Shown here: piece after piece, positions 7,342 to 15,433 of the stretch
Layout of the letters: the number at the start of each line of letters is the position of its first letter
How positions within the stretch are numbered: position 1 is the first letter of the stretch
Origin: Bacillota bacterium
Lineage (GTDB): Bacteria; Bacillota; Clostridia; Lachnospirales; Lachnospiraceae
Direction: 5' to 3'
DNA: 37,166 nt
Assembly: GCA_023460575.1 (NCBI GenBank)
Contig: JAEWPQ010000136.1
Location: 1 to 37,166 of the forward strand
Made by a program: the position numbers and the translations under genes
Notes under the pieces: model-generated
The model's database searches: none
What the model was told of the DNA's origin: nothing
Seen by the model: only the letters and a program-made list of their open reading frames with translations

Positions 7342-8538
7342 TCAGACTCCACATTTTCTGCCGTTAAAAATCAAACTGCCAAAAGTAATCAGTAGAAATA
7401 ATCCCATTGCAAATCCCGATGAAAACAGAAAGATAATCATAAGTAAAAACAGCAAAATTCCGATTCCTATCCGAATCACGATAGGATGAATGAGTTTAAA
7501 TCCGCTTGCCAGACCTAAAACCGCATTCCCGATAAACATGGTATTTGCAATTCCCACAATACTTTGAAATGACAGCTTCCCAGCGGCATGAAAAAAAAGC
7601 ACCATACCATTCACCGCCAGAAGTATCAGGGCAGTCAGCCATTTCTGGTGAAATATTTCCGGTAATCCGGCATTTTCAAAACGTGCCGTAGTCTGCCGCA
7701 CAACTGCCCCCGTAAAGGTTGACACAGTACAGATACAAAGACCTGCAGCCAGTCCGGAAAAGACAGCTCCTGAAAATCTGCCGGCTACCGGAATCAGCAG
7801 ATCCGGCATGGAATGGCTGGGACTGTTTTGAAATGCGAAAGCAGTCAGCAGATAAACCAGAATAATTGCTGACAAGCTTATCTGCATGGCACGCATCATG
7901 GTTCGTTTGGGATTTTCCACATCTTCCACATAATTTCCCAGTATCTCCCAGCCCACAATCGCCCAGAATATGAGAAGAAGCGTCTGTCCCAAGGCCCCCG
8001 GTGCCGGAAGACTGCGTGGAATCGTAAGAACTGGTAAACGATATAAAGTCGCACCACTGCCTGCAAGCAACAGACATGCTGTAATACTGGATAATACCAG
8101 CATAAATTTTCCCATAAAGGAAACACCCGATATAACGATCAGTGCACAAATGAGAAGAACCCCACCGGCTGTAACCCATGAACTTACGTGACAAGCAGGG
8201 GAAATGGCGGGTTGAATAAACTCTGCGGCAGTAATTGCCACGGCAACAGGTCCGAAAAAGACGGCTACCGTAAGATAATTGGCCGCAAGTATCCCAAATC
8301 TTCTGCCAAACATATCCCCCACAATCGTACTGATTCCCCGATTATCCGATACAATAATTGTCATCTTTGCAAAGACGTAGGCAAATAAAATATTAAGTGC
8401 CATAATCATCACCCATGCAAAAATGGCATGCTCACCCAGCATATCATAAGCCAGAGATGGCAGAAAAATAATACCGGAACCCAGAATCGGTCCGGTCATC
8501 AGCCCGCTTACCGTAAAAACATTTAATTTTTTCTTCAT
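7342..8538 (-). CDS. APC-superfamily amino acid permease
   Basis: This is a very hydrophobic protein of about 398 residues with roughly 12 predicted membrane helices. It begins with the family signature TVSGLMTGPILGSGIIFLPSLAYDMLG, the unwound first helix that binds substrate. FWAIVGWEILGNYVEDVENPKRTMMRAM is the conserved APC loop after helix 6. It resembles the YjeH/aromatic and neutral amino acid exporter branch more than the PotE antiporters, but the substrate cannot be read from sequence. The start at 8538 is preferred because GGGAG lies 10 bases upstream of it; an upstream in-frame ATG at 8571 has no such site. It is divergent from a LysR gene that probably controls it. Confidence 0.88.
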   Translation of the reverse strand: MKKKLNVFTVSGLMTGPILGSGIIFLPSLAYDMLGEHAIFAWVMIMALNILFAYVFAKMTIIVSDNRGISTIVGDMFGRRFGILAANYLTVAVFFGPVAVAITAAEFIQPAISPACHVSSWVTAGGVLLICALIVISGVSFMGKFMLVLSSITACLLLAGSGATLYRLPVLTIPRSLPAPGALGQTLLLIFWAIVGWEILGNYVEDVENPKRTMMRAMQISLSAIILVYLLTAFAFQNSPSHSMPDLLIPVAGRFSGAVFSGLAAGLCICTVSTFTGAVVRQTTARFENAGLPEIFHQKWLTALILLAVNGMVLFFHAAGKLSFQSIVGIANTMFIGNAVLGLASGFKLIHPIVIRIGIGILLFLLMIIFLFSSGFAMGLFLLITFGSLIFNGRKCGV

Positions 8539-8583
8539 ACTAATACATCTCCCTTCAGTCACATCAATCATAATAAAAAAACT

Positions 8584-8601
8584 TTCATTTGTATAATTGA
8601 A
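8584..8601. promoter_or_regulatory. Candidate LysR operator
   Basis: The inverted repeat TTCATTTGTATAATTGAA lies midway in the 150-base divergent region between the permease and the LysR gene. Its TTCA/TGAA half-sites and position fit a LysR-type T-N11-A site. Binding by the neighbouring regulator is inferred. Confidence 0.5.
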
Positions 8602-8612
8602 GTTATTAAAGA

Positions 8613-8640
8613 TTGACTTCAGTATTATTGATGATAGAAT
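8613..8640 (+). promoter_or_regulatory. Predicted promoter for the divergent LysR gene
   Basis: TTGACT (8613-8618) and TAGAAT (8635-8640) are separated by 16 bases, just downstream of the candidate operator, as expected for an autoregulated LysR gene. Confidence 0.5.
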
Positions 8641-8691
8641 AATAGTAACATAATTTTGTGAAGGATAAGAACCGGAAAGGGCGAATGAGAT

Positions 8692-9573
8692 ATGATAGAA
8701 ATACGTAACTTAAGAACGTTGGTAAAGATAGCGGAGCTGGGCAGCTATACGAAGGCCGCCCAGGCCCTGGGATATGCCCAGTCTACCCTGACCTTTCAGG
8801 TAGGTGCCATTGAATCCTTTTATAATTGTCCTGTTTTTGACCGCACAGGTAAAACACTGAAACTTACTTCGTTCGGCGAACAGCTGCTGGAATACTCCAA
8901 TTCGGTATTGCGGGAATACGATACTCTGGAACAGTTAGGAAAAAGCGATGCCATTCCCCAGGGCTGTTTGCGGATCGGGGCCCCCGAATCCCTGACACTG
9001 TATCGTTTATACCCGCTTATCATTGCATTTAAATCTGCTTATCCCCAGGTGGAGGTTCGTATGATCAACAGCCCGTGTGAGCTGCTGTTAAAAGATTTAT
9101 CTGCCGGACAGCTGGACATCAGCTTTGTCCTTCAGCCAGAGTGCATGGATGAGAATCTGCATACGGAGCTGCTTTTGGAGGAAAAAATGTGCCTTGTTGC
9201 ACCCTCCGGACATACACAGCCCGACTTTTTGCCCGAATCCGGAGAAATGGTGCTTTATACTGAGAAAGAATGCAGCTACCGGCAGGAATTTGACCGATAC
9301 TTACAAAAGCATCACTATGTCCCTTCTAATGTACTGGAAACTTCAAATGTGGAGGCAATCAAAAAGTATGTATCCACCGGTCTTGGAGTTTCATACCTTC
9401 CTTATTACACCGTTAAGACAGAAAGTGAAAGCGGATTACTACGTACAAAGCTGATTGAAACAGATCCTGCTTTTTTCACCCAGATTGTTTATCATAAAAA
9501 GAAATGGATCTCTCCAGCTATAAATGCACTGTTAACTCTAAGCCGTGAATATGGCCGGAAATGGTCCGTCTGA
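8692..9573 (+). CDS. LysR-family transcriptional regulator
   Basis: The winged HTH occupies residues 1-60, with LVKIAELGSYTKAAQALGYAQSTLTFQVGAIES as the recognition unit. The effector-binding domain follows from about 90, starting GCLRIGAPESLTLYRLYPLIIAF. The length of 293 is standard. A GGAAAGGG site lies 10 bases before the ATG. It is divergent from the APC permease with a palindrome in between, so it most likely controls that transporter in response to its substrate. The effector is unknown. Confidence 0.9.
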   Translation: MIEIRNLRTLVKIAELGSYTKAAQALGYAQSTLTFQVGAIESFYNCPVFDRTGKTLKLTSFGEQLLEYSNSVLREYDTLEQLGKSDAIPQGCLRIGAPESLTLYRLYPLIIAFKSAYPQVEVRMINSPCELLLKDLSAGQLDISFVLQPECMDENLHTELLLEEKMCLVAPSGHTQPDFLPESGEMVLYTEKECSYRQEFDRYLQKHHYVPSNVLETSNVEAIKKYVSTGLGVSYLPYYTVKTESESGLLRTKLIETDPAFFTQIVYHKKKWISPAINALLTLSREYGRKWSV

Positions 9574-9583
9574 CAATCAGTGA

Positions 9584-10108
9584 TTATTGAAACTCAAATT
9601 TTAAAATCGCATATTGATAAGTATCCTTCCATATAGGATTGCCGTCCTCATCAGTAAAGAAATATACATTTTGCAGTAATGTCCCCTCTCTTCTCATTCC
9701 GACACGCTCAAGAAGTTTCCAGGAATTAGGATTCATGGGATCACACATTGCGATCAGTCTTCTTGCACCAAGCTCATGAAAGCCATATTTCATGAGTGCA
9801 AGCAGGCCTTCTGTGGCATATCCGTTCCCCCAGTACCTTTCATTGAAAACATAACCTACTTCCCACGTTTCAAATTCTTCTTTTGCAAAATAAAAATTAC
9901 CTATGAGTTTTCCGCTTTTTAAGCATACGGCAAGAAACCGTTCGTCACCAGCCCGCCTCTTTGCCTCTAAATAAGATTTTTCTTTTGAATATGGCTTATA
10001 TGGTTCAAATTCCAACACCTTGGGGTTGGAAAAATACTCATATAAATCCTCACCATCATTTTCTGTAAACTTACGTATAACCAATCGTTGTGTTATTATT
10101 TCCTTCAT
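9584..10108 (-). CDS. GNAT acetyltransferase, RimJ/RimL type
   Basis: The 174-residue protein begins with the RimJ/RimL-type strand TQRLVIRKFTENDGEDLYEYFSNPKV. The acetyl-CoA pyrophosphate loop is YWGNGYATEGL (91-101) and a typical C-terminal segment reads NPNSWKLLERVGMRREG. Such enzymes acetylate protein N-termini or small amines; the substrate here is unknown. The start has a GGGGG-rich ribosome site. It is convergent with the preceding LysR gene with only 10 bases between the stops. Confidence 0.9.
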   Translation of the reverse strand: MKEIITQRLVIRKFTENDGEDLYEYFSNPKVLEFEPYKPYSKEKSYLEAKRRAGDERFLAVCLKSGKLIGNFYFAKEEFETWEVGYVFNERYWGNGYATEGLLALMKYGFHELGARRLIAMCDPMNPNSWKLLERVGMRREGTLLQNVYFFTDEDGNPIWKDTYQYAILKFEFQ

Positions 10109-10344
10109 ATAACCGCCCCCTGGAATTTAAATTTACGCTACAACTAAATATTATACAGCATCAGCCATGGAATTCAAAAGACTTTCCTCTGAAGATAATT
10201 AGTTTCATTCTCAGGGGGATATCTGCTATACCCAACTGCTGTTTAATCCGCCGTGAGAAACCTGATATTGGAAGAATGGTTCAGCTTCTTAACAGCTTTT
10301 TGAATGATGGTATATTAAAAAAACCCGTACTCCTCCAAAAAACA
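10109..10344. other. Intergenic stretch without a supported gene
   Basis: No gene with a ribosome site or recognisable product is visible. A 90-codon plus-strand reading frame crosses it, but it starts inside the acetyltransferase gene and ends in the terminator stem, so I do not treat it as coding. Confidence 0.5.
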
Positions 10345-10382
10345 GGGCAGCAATCAGATTAAAAAGCACCTGATTGCTGCCC
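10345..10382. terminator. Strong terminator after the response regulator
   Basis: A perfect 13-bp stem pairs GGGCAGCAATCAG with CTGATTGCTGCCC around a 12-base loop. T runs follow on both strands, including six T on the minus strand, so it ends the response-regulator transcript and would also stop plus-strand reading. Confidence 0.9.
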
Positions 10383-10386
10383 ATTT

Positions 10387-11073
10387 TTAGCCTCTCACAT
10401 TACCCGGATTCCGCAAAACGTATCCCACGCCTCTGACCGTATGTATCAGCTTTACGGACTGGCCTTCATCGATTTTCTTCCTTAAATACCGAATGTATAC
10501 ATCAATCATATTGGATTCTGTATCATAGTCGTAATTCCATATATGCTGGCTGATCTTTTCACGGGAAAGCACAACTCCTGTATTGCGGATCAAATATTCC
10601 AATATTGAGAATTCTTTTGCGGAAAGCGGAATGATTTTCTGATTTCTTATTACCCTCCGTGCGTCGCAGTTCACAATTAAATCACCAACCTCAAATATAT
10701 TGCTGATATTGCCGTAGTACCGCCTTAACATTGACCGTACTTTTGTCAGAAGCGCATGTAAGGCAAATGGCTTCACAAGATATTCATCAGCCCATAATTC
10801 CGGATCGGTACCATTAATCTGAGCGGTGTCGCCAGAAGTCATCATAAGCACCGGAGTATTCTTTCTCTGGCTTCGTATCTTCTTTAGCAGTTCGAAACCG
10901 CTCACCCCTGGAATCATAGTATCCAGTATGACGGCATCATAATAAGTCATCTCAAGATACTCCAGCCCGTCAAGCCCATTGAGACAGGAATCTACCGTAT
11001 AATGCTCAAGCTTTAGTTTCCTTACAATCAGCCCATTTAAATCCGGTTCATCTTCCACCAATAAAATTCTCAT
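10387..11073 (-). CDS. Orphan OmpR-family response regulator
   Basis: The receiver domain (1-115) has the acidic pair Asp8-Glu9 (LLVEDEPDL), phospho-acceptor Asp51 (ILDTMIPGVSG), Thr79 and Lys101 (LVKPF). The C-terminal winged helix (about 128-228) ends in the OmpR pattern IDVYIRYLRKKI and HTVRGVGYVLR. I start it at the ATG of 11071-11073 because the protein then begins MRILLVEDE; in-frame starts at 11085 and 11094 are possible. There is no sensor kinase gene next to it. Upstream lies a TATAAT (minus, 11137-11132) without a clear -35. Targets and partner kinase are unknown. Confidence 0.92.
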   Translation of the reverse strand: MRILLVEDEPDLNGLIVRKLKLEHYTVDSCLNGLDGLEYLEMTYYDAVILDTMIPGVSGFELLKKIRSQRKNTPVLMMTSGDTAQINGTDPELWADEYLVKPFALHALLTKVRSMLRRYYGNISNIFEVGDLIVNCDARRVIRNQKIIPLSAKEFSILEYLIRNTGVVLSREKISQHIWNYDYDTESNMIDVYIRYLRKKIDEGQSVKLIHTVRGVGYVLRNPGNVRG

Positions 11074-11169
11074 TGCCTGCGTCATCCCTTTCACTCTTCT
11101 GTGCTTTCTTCGATCTCCGTACCGTATAAATATTATATCACAAGAATAATGAAAGGAACATGAAGGAAA

Positions 11170-12009
11170 TTACAAATAATCAAAAGGCTCTTTTGCATCA
11201 ATAAAAATAACAGTTACAGCCGGGAGAAGTTTTTGCAGCCAGCCCACCAGATGTTTCATGCCGGACTCCTCACTTCTCTCATGACCGATAATAATCATGG
11301 AATGGCCGAGCCCAAGCATAGAGGCATCTCTGATATAAGCGCTTAGCGTCCATTCTGTAATATCTCCGCATATGACTGTATCTAAATTTTCTCTGTTCAT
11401 GAACTCCATGGTGTTTTTCTCGTCGCCAAGGCCCAGACTTCCGCCTCCCACCAGTACACCGATGCGGCGGCAGATTCCCTCCTGGTTTCCAATCACTCTG
11501 GCACATTTCACATCCAGAGAATCCTTCACTTTCAACACCAGATCCTTAAGCTTCATTTCGGGAATCTGATAACATAACCGGGCTTTCAGCAGAGGATTCT
11601 TCTCCTCTTTTCTGATTTCTTTTCTTTCTTTATAATCACCCCAGCCCATATCCTGATCAAAGCCCTGATAAATCATATCCTCAGAAACTGCATGCATATA
11701 ATCATGAAACCGCCATATTACAAGGTGATTATCTTCAATCAGCTGTTTCTTTTTTATATAAACCGGATCATTTGCAAGCCATTCTTTCTGATCCCTCCCG
11801 TTAAACCAGGTTGGTTCATGGGTAATAATAAAGTTGGCTCCCAGCCTGACCGCCTCTAAAATCACATCAACAGTGGCCATAAACGAAGTAACAACTCTCG
11901 TAACCTCCGTATCCGGATCGCCTATAATAATCTGGTCCACGGTTTTTACCGGATTCAGCGTCACCCCGGTCTCCCTGATGATACTATCAACGATTTCTCT
12001 TACTTTCAT
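11170..12009 (-). CDS. Nif3-like dinuclear-metal protein (GTP cyclohydrolase I type 2 homologue)
   Basis: The sequence matches the Nif3/YqfO family. VTSFMATVDVILEAVRLGANFIITHEPTWFN (41-71) contains the HEPTW metal motif, and a C-terminal IIIGHERSEESGM supplies the second His/Glu site. These proteins form hexamers with a di-metal centre, and their true function is disputed. At 279 residues it lacks the PII-like insert of YqfO. It sits 12 bases after the PTS permease with its own AGGAGGG site, so it is probably co-transcribed with the sucrose genes, an unusual neighbour. Confidence 0.85.
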   Translation of the reverse strand: MKVREIVDSIIRETGVTLNPVKTVDQIIIGDPDTEVTRVVTSFMATVDVILEAVRLGANFIITHEPTWFNGRDQKEWLANDPVYIKKKQLIEDNHLVIWRFHDYMHAVSEDMIYQGFDQDMGWGDYKERKEIRKEEKNPLLKARLCYQIPEMKLKDLVLKVKDSLDVKCARVIGNQEGICRRIGVLVGGGSLGLGDEKNTMEFMNRENLDTVICGDITEWTLSAYIRDASMLGLGHSMIIIGHERSEESGMKHLVGWLQKLLPAVTVIFIDAKEPFDYL

Positions 12010-12021
12010 TAACTGTCCCTC

Positions 12022-13848
12022 CTATACTACCTGGATTACCGGATCTTTAAAGGTATCCGGCTCCATTATTTTCACCTCATGAAAGTGGTCTGTATTTGTC
12101 ACAATAAGCATTACAGTCGTATCATATCCCGCCTCTTTGACTTTGTCAAATTCCACGGTTCCGATCTTCTGACCAGAGGTGATTTTGTCCCCCTCCTGCA
12201 CAAAAATCTCAAAATATTTTCCATTAAGCTCTACCGTATTAATTCCGATATGAATGATCATCTCCGCTCCAAATTCCGTCCTGATACCGATTGCATGCTT
12301 TGTAGGAAAAACAGAAACGACCACTCCGTCTGCCGGTGCAAATATCTCATCACTGACTGGAATCACTCCGATTCCCTTTCCCAATGTGCCCGATGAAAAA
12401 ACTTCATCTTCAACCTGGCTAAGCTTAACGACCGTTCCTTTTGCAGGCGCAGTCATTGTCTTTTCAACCGCCAGAGCCACCGGTGACGAATCCGTTCCTG
12501 CAGGCGTACTGACTGATTTTCCCGCAGATTCATAGCCAAATATATAGGTCAGAAGAAAAGTTCCCCCAAATGCCACAGCCATGGCAATTGCGAAGCTGAC
12601 AGCTGGAGAATAGGAAGGAATCACCATAATACCTCCTGCCAGCTGAGAAGCGGATATGTGGAAAATTCCGCAAAGACCGCCTGCCACAGCGCTCATGGAC
12701 ATAGCATATAACAACACCCGTCTGAATTTAAAGAATATTCCGTAAATCACCGGCTCTGTAATTCCGGTTAAAAAAGCAGGTACAAATGCAGAGAAAGACA
12801 GCTCCTTTAATTTAATATCTTTGGATTTAAAGAATACCCCCAGTGCCGCACCTGCACCTGCATAAGCTGTTGCCTGAACGGTTGGCAGAAGAAAATCCTG
12901 ACCTGTCGTGGACAAATTATTAATAATAACAGGGATTAACGCCCAGTGAAGTCCAAGCATAACCGTAGGAATTCCTATGAAACCAAATACAATGTTTGTA
13001 AGAACCGCATTTTTTCCCAGTGCAATTGTTAAAACATTGGAAATGAACGTGCCAGTATAAATTCCAAAAGGTCCAAACACAATTAAGGTAATGGGCACAA
13101 CCAGCATAAGAGACAGCATGGGGACAAACAACACCTGAAATACGCCGGGAATAATCTTTTTTAACAGCCTGTCAATAAGAACATAAGTGCAGATTGCCAG
13201 TATTACCGGGAAAACAGTGGAAGAATAGTCCATTAACACCACCGGTATATGCATGAAATCCGTCTTCCCGCCGGCTGTCAAAAGCCTGGTATAGCTGGGT
13301 TCCAAAAGAGCGGCTCCTATGACACCGGATATGTAAGGGTTCACATTCATGCGGGTTCCAAATGTTATTCCCAGAATTATGGGAAGAAAATAAAATACTG
13401 CATTTGAGGCAGCTGTTAAAATTGCATAGGTTCCTGACGTTGACTGCATTACCCCTGCTGCCACAAGAATCTGAAGTAATGCCTTTAACATACCGGAGCC
13501 TAATATGGCCGGTATAATGGGCGTAAAACTTCCTGAAATTACATTGAAGATCTTTGCTGACAGGTTTTGCTCCTTTCCTCCTCTGACATCTCCTGGGCCG
13601 TTTTCTTCTCCCGTCAGTTTTATTACCTCTTCATATACATCTTTCACATTGGTTCCGATGACAATCTGGTACTGGCCCCCGCCCCGTACCACCTGCATAA
13701 TGTCTAACTTCTCCAGCGCTTCTTTATCTGCCTTCACTTCATCCTTTAAAACAAAACGCAGCCGGGTCATGCAGTGAGTAAGACTCTGCACATTTTCCCT
13801 CCCGCCAATATTCTCAACAATTTTTTCTGCCAAATTTTTATCACTCAT
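12022..13848 (-). CDS. PTS sucrose/beta-glucoside permease, fused EIIBCA
   Basis: The EIIB domain is residues 1-85 with phospho-Cys26 in SLTHCMTRLRF. EIIC, with about 10 membrane helices, spans roughly 100-450. EIIA of the glucose superfamily spans about 470-605 with active His533 in MIIHIGINTVELNGKYF. The order B-C-A and the length of 608 match the beta-glucoside/sucrose family. The GH32 hydrolase immediately upstream indicates that sucrose, or a related fructosyl sugar, is imported and phosphorylated to sucrose 6-phosphate. It is fed phosphate by the general PTS proteins, which are not in the window. Confidence 0.93.
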   Translation of the reverse strand: MSDKNLAEKIVENIGGRENVQSLTHCMTRLRFVLKDEVKADKEALEKLDIMQVVRGGGQYQIVIGTNVKDVYEEVIKLTGEENGPGDVRGGKEQNLSAKIFNVISGSFTPIIPAILGSGMLKALLQILVAAGVMQSTSGTYAILTAASNAVFYFLPIILGITFGTRMNVNPYISGVIGAALLEPSYTRLLTAGGKTDFMHIPVVLMDYSSTVFPVILAICTYVLIDRLLKKIIPGVFQVLFVPMLSLMLVVPITLIVFGPFGIYTGTFISNVLTIALGKNAVLTNIVFGFIGIPTVMLGLHWALIPVIINNLSTTGQDFLLPTVQATAYAGAGAALGVFFKSKDIKLKELSFSAFVPAFLTGITEPVIYGIFFKFRRVLLYAMSMSAVAGGLCGIFHISASQLAGGIMVIPSYSPAVSFAIAMAVAFGGTFLLTYIFGYESAGKSVSTPAGTDSSPVALAVEKTMTAPAKGTVVKLSQVEDEVFSSGTLGKGIGVIPVSDEIFAPADGVVVSVFPTKHAIGIRTEFGAEMIIHIGINTVELNGKYFEIFVQEGDKITSGQKIGTVEFDKVKEAGYDTTVMLIVTNTDHFHEVKIMEPDTFKDPVIQVV

Positions 13849-13867
13849 GATTACACTCCATTCTTAA

Positions 13868-15331
13868 CTAGACTTTCAGATTCCATTTTTGAATTGCTGC
13901 TTTTACAGAACCCTCTCTTGCTGTAAATGCCGTCTCAATACCTGACTCCTGAGGGAAAATCCTTAATGAAAAACAAACCTCTCCCTGATTAACAAAAATT
14001 TCTAACGAGGATTCATCAGAAAATATCCGAATCTCTTTTAAGCAGCTTTTAAGCCTCGCCTTGCGGAGACTCCCGTAGTCTTTGGCAAACACTTCTCCGG
14101 AAGCGCTTCGGTCCACACAAATCATCTGGTCTTTACTGGAATATCGGATCATTGTCTGCTCCTGTTTATTCTGTCTTACACTGATCTCAAAAATTCCTGC
14201 ATTCTGATTTATGATCTGAACCATCAGTTCAAAATGTCTGCCATAAAACCTTTCGTCTTTGTAGCTTTCTTCTTCAATGAGAATGGTCTCACACACCTCT
14301 TCACTTCTAAGCAGTTCCATTTCCTTCACCGGATTTAGCCTTATGCGCCCGTCTGCAATGGTAAGTTCTCTGGGAATTGTCAGGCAGTGGGCCCATCCAT
14401 ACCGGTCCGTAGGGTATGAAATCTCAGGCAGCCCCATCCACCCAAACAATATTCTTCTTCCCAAAGGATCCACAAAAGTCTGTGGTGCATAAAAATCGAA
14501 TCCATAATCAAGTCTTTCATACCGGTTCCCGTCAAAGGTTAATGTCTCTTCATTCATCGGGCTCCCTATGAGATATCCAGCTTCATAAATATTGGAATTT
14601 CCAGACTCCCTCGTTTCCACTCCCTGGGGACACATTATTAAAATGCCATAGCCGTCTGACTCAAAGTAATCGGGGCATTCCCACATAAAAGCTTTCGTCT
14701 TCCATGGAACTGTCAGCTCACCGCGATAATCCCACCGTTTTAAATCAGTGCTTTGATAAATCAATGCCGTGCCGGCCTGTGTAATATTCTGGGCACCTGT
14801 AATCATCAGATAACCTTTCTTCCCCTTCCACACTTTCGGATCTCTGAAATGTTCTGTGATCCCATCCGGCGGTTTTGGTATCAGTGGGGAAGTCTCCTTT
14901 ACAATTCTGCCTTCCTGGTCCATAACCGCCAGGCACTGACTGCTGTGCCTTACCCAGTCATCATCTCTGTGATTACCGGTGTAAAACAGGTACAAAAGTC
15001 CATCCTTTTTCATACTGCTTCCTGAATAGACACCATGGCTGTCAAAGCTCTGGTCCGGTGCTAACCCAATCCCTAAGTCCTCCCAGAAAATAAGGTCTTT
15101 TGATCGGAGATGATACCAGTACTTGGTTCCATGAACAGGTCCGAACGGGAACCATTGATAAAACAAATGATAGAAACCATTGTACCAGGCCAGACCATTG
15201 GGATCATTTAAAAGTCCGGTAACCGGCTGTATATGATAGCTTTGCCGCCATGGACTATTTTGAACTTTTTCTGCCAGTTCCAAATACTCCTCTTCTGATA
15301 TGCCATATGGCTTTGTATAACTTATATTCAT
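13868..15331 (-). CDS. Glycoside hydrolase family 32, sucrose-6-phosphate hydrolase
   Basis: The GH32 triad is complete: nucleophile Asp43 in GLLNDPNG, transition-state Asp164 in FRDPKV, and acid/base Glu218 in WECPDYF. A C-terminal beta-sandwich follows from about 350. There is no signal peptide, so it acts in the cytoplasm on sucrose 6-phosphate brought in by the adjacent PTS, giving glucose 6-phosphate and fructose. GAGGT precedes the ATG. It is first in the operon, directly downstream of the operator cluster at 15351-15420. Confidence 0.94.
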   Translation of the reverse strand: MNISYTKPYGISEEEYLELAEKVQNSPWRQSYHIQPVTGLLNDPNGLAWYNGFYHLFYQWFPFGPVHGTKYWYHLRSKDLIFWEDLGIGLAPDQSFDSHGVYSGSSMKKDGLLYLFYTGNHRDDDWVRHSSQCLAVMDQEGRIVKETSPLIPKPPDGITEHFRDPKVWKGKKGYLMITGAQNITQAGTALIYQSTDLKRWDYRGELTVPWKTKAFMWECPDYFESDGYGILIMCPQGVETRESGNSNIYEAGYLIGSPMNEETLTFDGNRYERLDYGFDFYAPQTFVDPLGRRILFGWMGLPEISYPTDRYGWAHCLTIPRELTIADGRIRLNPVKEMELLRSEEVCETILIEEESYKDERFYGRHFELMVQIINQNAGIFEISVRQNKQEQTMIRYSSKDQMICVDRSASGEVFAKDYGSLRKARLKSCLKEIRIFSDESSLEIFVNQGEVCFSLRIFPQESGIETAFTAREGSVKAAIQKWNLKV

Positions 15332-15350
15332 AAATTACCTCAACTTCCGC

Positions 15351-15374
15351 AATATTGGAACCGGTTCCAATATT
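15351..15374. promoter_or_regulatory. Operator O1 of the sucrose operon, perfect palindrome
   Basis: A perfect 24-bp palindrome with half-site AATATTGGAACC lies just upstream of the GH32 gene and downstream of its -10. The core GGAACCGGTTCC fits a LacI-family operator. Confidence 0.85.
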
Positions 15375-15381
15375 GGGTGAA

Positions 15382-15387
15382 ATTATA
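15382..15387 (-). promoter_or_regulatory. -10 element of the sucrose operon
   Basis: TATAAT on the minus strand lies between the operators. No good -35 is visible; the expected position falls next to O2. Repressor bound at O1 and O2 would block the promoter from both sides. Confidence 0.6.
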
Positions 15388-15388
15388 A

Positions 15389-15400
15389 GGAACAGTTTCA
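15389..15400. promoter_or_regulatory. Degenerate third operator-like site
   Basis: GGAACAGTTTCA matches the operator core GGAACCGGTTCC at 9 of 12 positions and lies within the promoter spacer. Confidence 0.4.
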
Positions 15401-15408
15401 GTTTTTTT

Positions 15409-15420
15409 GGAACCGGTTCC
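15409..15420. promoter_or_regulatory. Operator O2 of the sucrose operon
   Basis: GGAACCGGTTCC is repeated exactly, 46 bases centre to centre from O1, immediately downstream of the repressor gene and over the -35 region of the sucrose promoter. Confidence 0.8.
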
Positions 15421-15433
15421 TTATAGTTGGATT

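Noticed and set aside
6959..7489. Plus-strand 176-codon frame across the small-RNA region
   Set aside because: It overlaps the end of the permease gene, has no ribosome site or family resemblance, and includes the small-RNA promoter and terminator.
10090..10362. Plus-strand 90-codon frame between the acetyltransferase and the response regulator
   Set aside because: It begins inside the acetyltransferase gene, has no ribosome site and no recognisable product.
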